In this document: piece after piece, positions 63,001 through 64,000 of the stretch
Position numbering within the stretch: the stretch's first letter is position 1
Layout of the letters: each line of letters starts with the position of its first letter
Origin: Psychrilyobacter piezotolerans
GTDB lineage: Bacteria; Fusobacteriota; Fusobacteriia; Fusobacteriales; Fusobacteriaceae
DNA length: 64,000 nucleotides
Assembly: GCF_003391055.1 (NCBI RefSeq)
Contig: NZ_QUAJ01000004.1
Coordinates: 100,435-164,434 of the forward strand
Direction of reading: 5' to 3'
Notes under the pieces: model-generated
The model's input: only the letters and a program-made list of their open reading frames with translations
The model's database searches: none
Told to the model about the DNA's origin: nothing
Made by a program: the position numbers and the translations under genes

Positions 63001-64000
63001 CTGTTATAATATATTTCAATCTCTCATCAGTTTCGGCTTTATCATTTCCATTATCATCCGATACAGTTTTCTGTATTGATAAGTCTACTATAAATATTCC
63101 ATTTACTGTTGCTGGTTCTGTTTTAGGTGTTAATGCTACATCTTTTGAATCTTTTGCATTAAATATTGCTGGATTAACTATAGTTCCTGCATCTAAATCC
63201 GCCTGCGTTATTGCATGCGTTACTGTTCCTGTTGCTGTTTCGCTAGGTACTAACTCTGTTTTATCTAATATAATTCCATCTACCTTATTCGTATCTGTTA
63301 TTACTATATCTTTTAAAGTTCCTGTACCAGTATTTTTCAGAGTCACTGTATATGTTACTATGTCTCCGACCTTACTGTACTCATTTACTACTTTTTCTCC
63401 ATCCTTTATCTCTGGAGTATTTGTTACTGTAAATTCATTTGCTACCTTTCCTTTAGCTGTTACTGAATCCTTTTCAGTTAGTGGATTACCCTTAGGATCT
63501 GTTCCTGTAAATGTCGCTGTATTTTCTACCTGCCCTGCATCTACATCAGCCTGCGTTACTGTATACTCTCCGCTTCCTTTTGTCGTTTCTCCTGGAGCAA
63601 GAATACTTTTATCCAGTACTATACCTGCAGTTATCTTAGGATCCGATACAGCGAGAGTGTTTAAAGTCGTATTTCCTGTATTCTTTACACTGAAATTGTA
63701 TGTTATCTTATCTCCTGCTTTTGTATACTGAAATTCCTCTGTTCCTGGAATCGTCTTATGTACCTCTATACTTGAAGCAATTACTCCATTTACTGTTGCT
63801 GGTTCTGTTTTAGGTGTTAATGCTACATCTTTTGAATCTTTTGCATTAAATATTGCTGGATTAACTATAGTTCCTGCATCTAAATCCGCCTGCGTTATTG
63901 CATGCGTTACTGTTCCTGTTGCTGTTTCGCTAGGTACTAACTCTGTTTTATCTAATATAATTCCATCTACCTTATTCGTATCTGTTATTACTATATCTTT
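60011..64000 (-). CDS. Giant DUF11-repeat protein with two C-terminal OmpA-like domains (partial)
   Basis: The frame is open to the window edge (at least 1329 residues); its start is outside. A GTG at 63346 is not a real start, as in-frame coding continues upstream of it. The visible part begins with several ~110-aa DUF11 Ig-like domains, each with GDxVTYTVTLKNTGTGTL-type strands. Two kinds alternate with a 229-aa period. Later domains are more diverged. Two OmpA-like domains lie near the end (IYFDSAYADIRDSENEKLKQ with VGYTDSQRLS; and GSVFFPTDKWNIREDQ with VEGNTDSRASN), separated by a carboxypeptidase-regulatory-like domain (GVRLATVEGLVIETDQFGRY). It is a surface-anchored adhesin-like protein. 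It is coupled to the barrel gene downstream. Confidence 0.85.
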   Translation of the reverse strand, partial: KDIVITDTNKVDGIILDKTELVPSETATGTVTHAITQADLDAGTIVNPAIFNAKDSKDVALTPKTEPATVNGVIASSIEVHKTIPGTEEFQYTKAGDKITYNFSVKNTGNTTLNTLAVSDPKITAGIVLDKSILAPGETTKGSGEYTVTQADVDAGQVENTATFTGTDPKGNPLTEKDSVTAKGKVANEFTVTNTPEIKDGEKVVNEYSKVGDIVTYTVTLKNTGTGTLKDIVITDTNKVDGIILDKTELVPSETATGTVTHAITQADLDAGTIVNPAIFNAKDSKDVALTPKTEPATVNGIFIVDLSIQKTVSDDNGNDKAETDERLKYIITVNNNSNITITDSKLIDTLASRFFYGQKPKNLEVKGTSYQGNLKTGMTLDSIPVGKSVEVAFEMTASYPADVLPGEKIENTARISYGKESKDATAEIPVISISSLDLDIKLQVEDLGGDGFERGDGIVDDGEEAEYTISITNPTPVNAVNVLVSDDYKGLYLYKNNSYKYVSSDAKKLTGNDLKDGVILPEIKAGETIKLKFMVGFSYEEKKVDQDDTIPNEAYLSLQKTSLLKSLRRSIAPINKSSNKVVLKVAKPTYTLSKEIRNKNDEFYPGDIVVYDITLENTSAVVGKNIKIEDKVSEIKAFESWTWESGTSKTPESLLKINLRKDLSENGIVLLAGETKRYTVVGRLKDSISKGEVVNTVRAGENLEVQAEATLKVEEAQIKVTKTAKKKWVSIGDLISYKITVQNLSGNKGTVLKNLSLKDMMPPGFKYAEGSGKVDRNDADVDIKGRTIYFNDLELVEDKKIEITYILRIGTGVKPGSYKNKAWVENMSGKNLSNIGEASVEVINDPLFNSTVIIGKVFHDRDNDGWQDDANAYDIRVETLSSQDNYLDGSVKNGDEEWRISSESEELILGNLEGRGDESERAQKVILRRRIKDPKKIGDVLIKSKEGSNIILKSTGEILRNHSGNRNLTGVDLKVVRRVIKDPKYREELKDVKSLKKVRIENFIEPIYFDSAYADIRDSENEKLKQYLEKSSNKKNLKLIIVGYTDSQRLSKRAEYKNNYELSIARANTLKDYLSMKLDLSEEIFAIEGKGAENPKGSNRTSSGRQLNRRTEIVIEYDEEVMKQIPLKIDESDYFEEIEIRNNGILEEGIPGVRLATVEGLVIETDQFGRYHVDGIDDIPDRGKNFIIKVDKVTLPSGTEFTTENPRVKTLTKVMEKFNFGVKIPKVKRRVKEKEIKVRIGSVFFPTDKWNIREDQIDNLKKISLLLTEYRGGVIVVEGNTDSRASNKYNEILALKRAKSIEKELEKIMGKDMISNVKIVTDLSGGER
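63099..64000. repeat. Perfect long repeat in the DUF11 gene
   Basis: The stretch 63099-63313 is repeated at 63786-64000 with no difference I could see over about 215 bases, period 687 bases (229 codons). The second copy runs off the window. Such identity implies recent duplication or gene conversion. Confidence 0.9.

Noticed and set aside
60011..63346. DUF11 gene starting at GTG 63346
   Set aside because: In-frame coding with DUF11 strands continues upstream to the window edge, so this is an internal Val codon.
62985..63731. 248-aa plus-strand frame opposite the DUF11 gene
   Set aside because: Shadow of the repeats on the opposite strand; its composition follows the codon pattern of the real gene and it has no ribosome-binding site.

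Overview
The window is AT-rich, gene-dense chromosomal DNA with Gram-negative envelope genes (autotransporter barrel, OmpA-type lipoprotein, repeat-rich surface proteins), many intrinsic terminators and an anaerobe's amino-acid catabolism (histidine degradation, tryptophanase). This combination points to a Fusobacteriota member, probably Ilyobacter/Psychrilyobacter/Propionigenium-like; the phylum is my inference from gene style, not from a marker gene. No rRNA, tRNA, CRISPR array or intact mobile element was seen.

Layout. 1-9 kb: a lipid kinase (cut by the window edge), a PduO-type cobalamin adenosyltransferase, a rubredoxin-reductase-like flavoprotein, thyA-folA, and a biotin operon bioA-bioF-bioG-bioC, all on the minus strand, then an EamA transporter. 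9-17.5 kb: an accessory-looking stretch with an omptin-type outer-membrane protease, an IS3-family remnant, two paralogous DUF523/TudS-like genes, an ABC1-family kinase overlapping a CrtI-like desaturase, a DUF2141 protein and a HAD phosphatase. 17.5-21.5 kb: an SPFH protein and a late menaquinone operon (menA, ubiE/menG, a HepS-like small subunit, a polyprenyl diphosphate synthase). 21.6-26.8 kb: a 53-aa protein, a DeoR regulator, an OpuC-type osmoprotectant ABC operon behind a structured leader with a terminator, and an FMN reductase. 27-33.5 kb: a REC-PAS-GGDEF-EAL protein, a CobW GTPase, a Cys-rich miniprotein, a SulP transporter without STAS, and an OmpA-type lipoprotein. 33.6-41 kb: a large autotransporter behind a c-di-GMP-I riboswitch, tryptophanase, and two LA_2272-type repeat proteins. 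41-51 kb: an operon of a degenerate UvrD-like protein, a formylglycine-generating-enzyme-like secreted protein and an MscS channel; recQ; and an Lsa-like ABC-F protein with a leader peptide. 51.5-56.5 kb: hutH-hutU with a divergent hutG. 56.5-64 kb: a translationally coupled pair made of a giant DUF11/OmpA protein (running off the window) and a barrel-like surface protein.

The most interesting parts are regulatory RNAs and outliers. (1) A leader upstream of the OpuC operon has a perfect sigma-70 promoter, and its closing helix shares a strand with a 19-of-20-bp terminator. This is ON-riboswitch architecture that I cannot assign to a known class. (2) A c-di-GMP-I riboswitch-terminator lies before the autotransporter, in the same window as a GGDEF-EAL enzyme. 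(3) An omptin with all four catalytic residues lies next to IS debris. (4) An 8-codon leader peptide precedes an antibiotic-resistance-type ABC-F gene. (5) A family of dispersed non-coding repeats fills the long intergenic gaps, with four copies of one 44-bp core.
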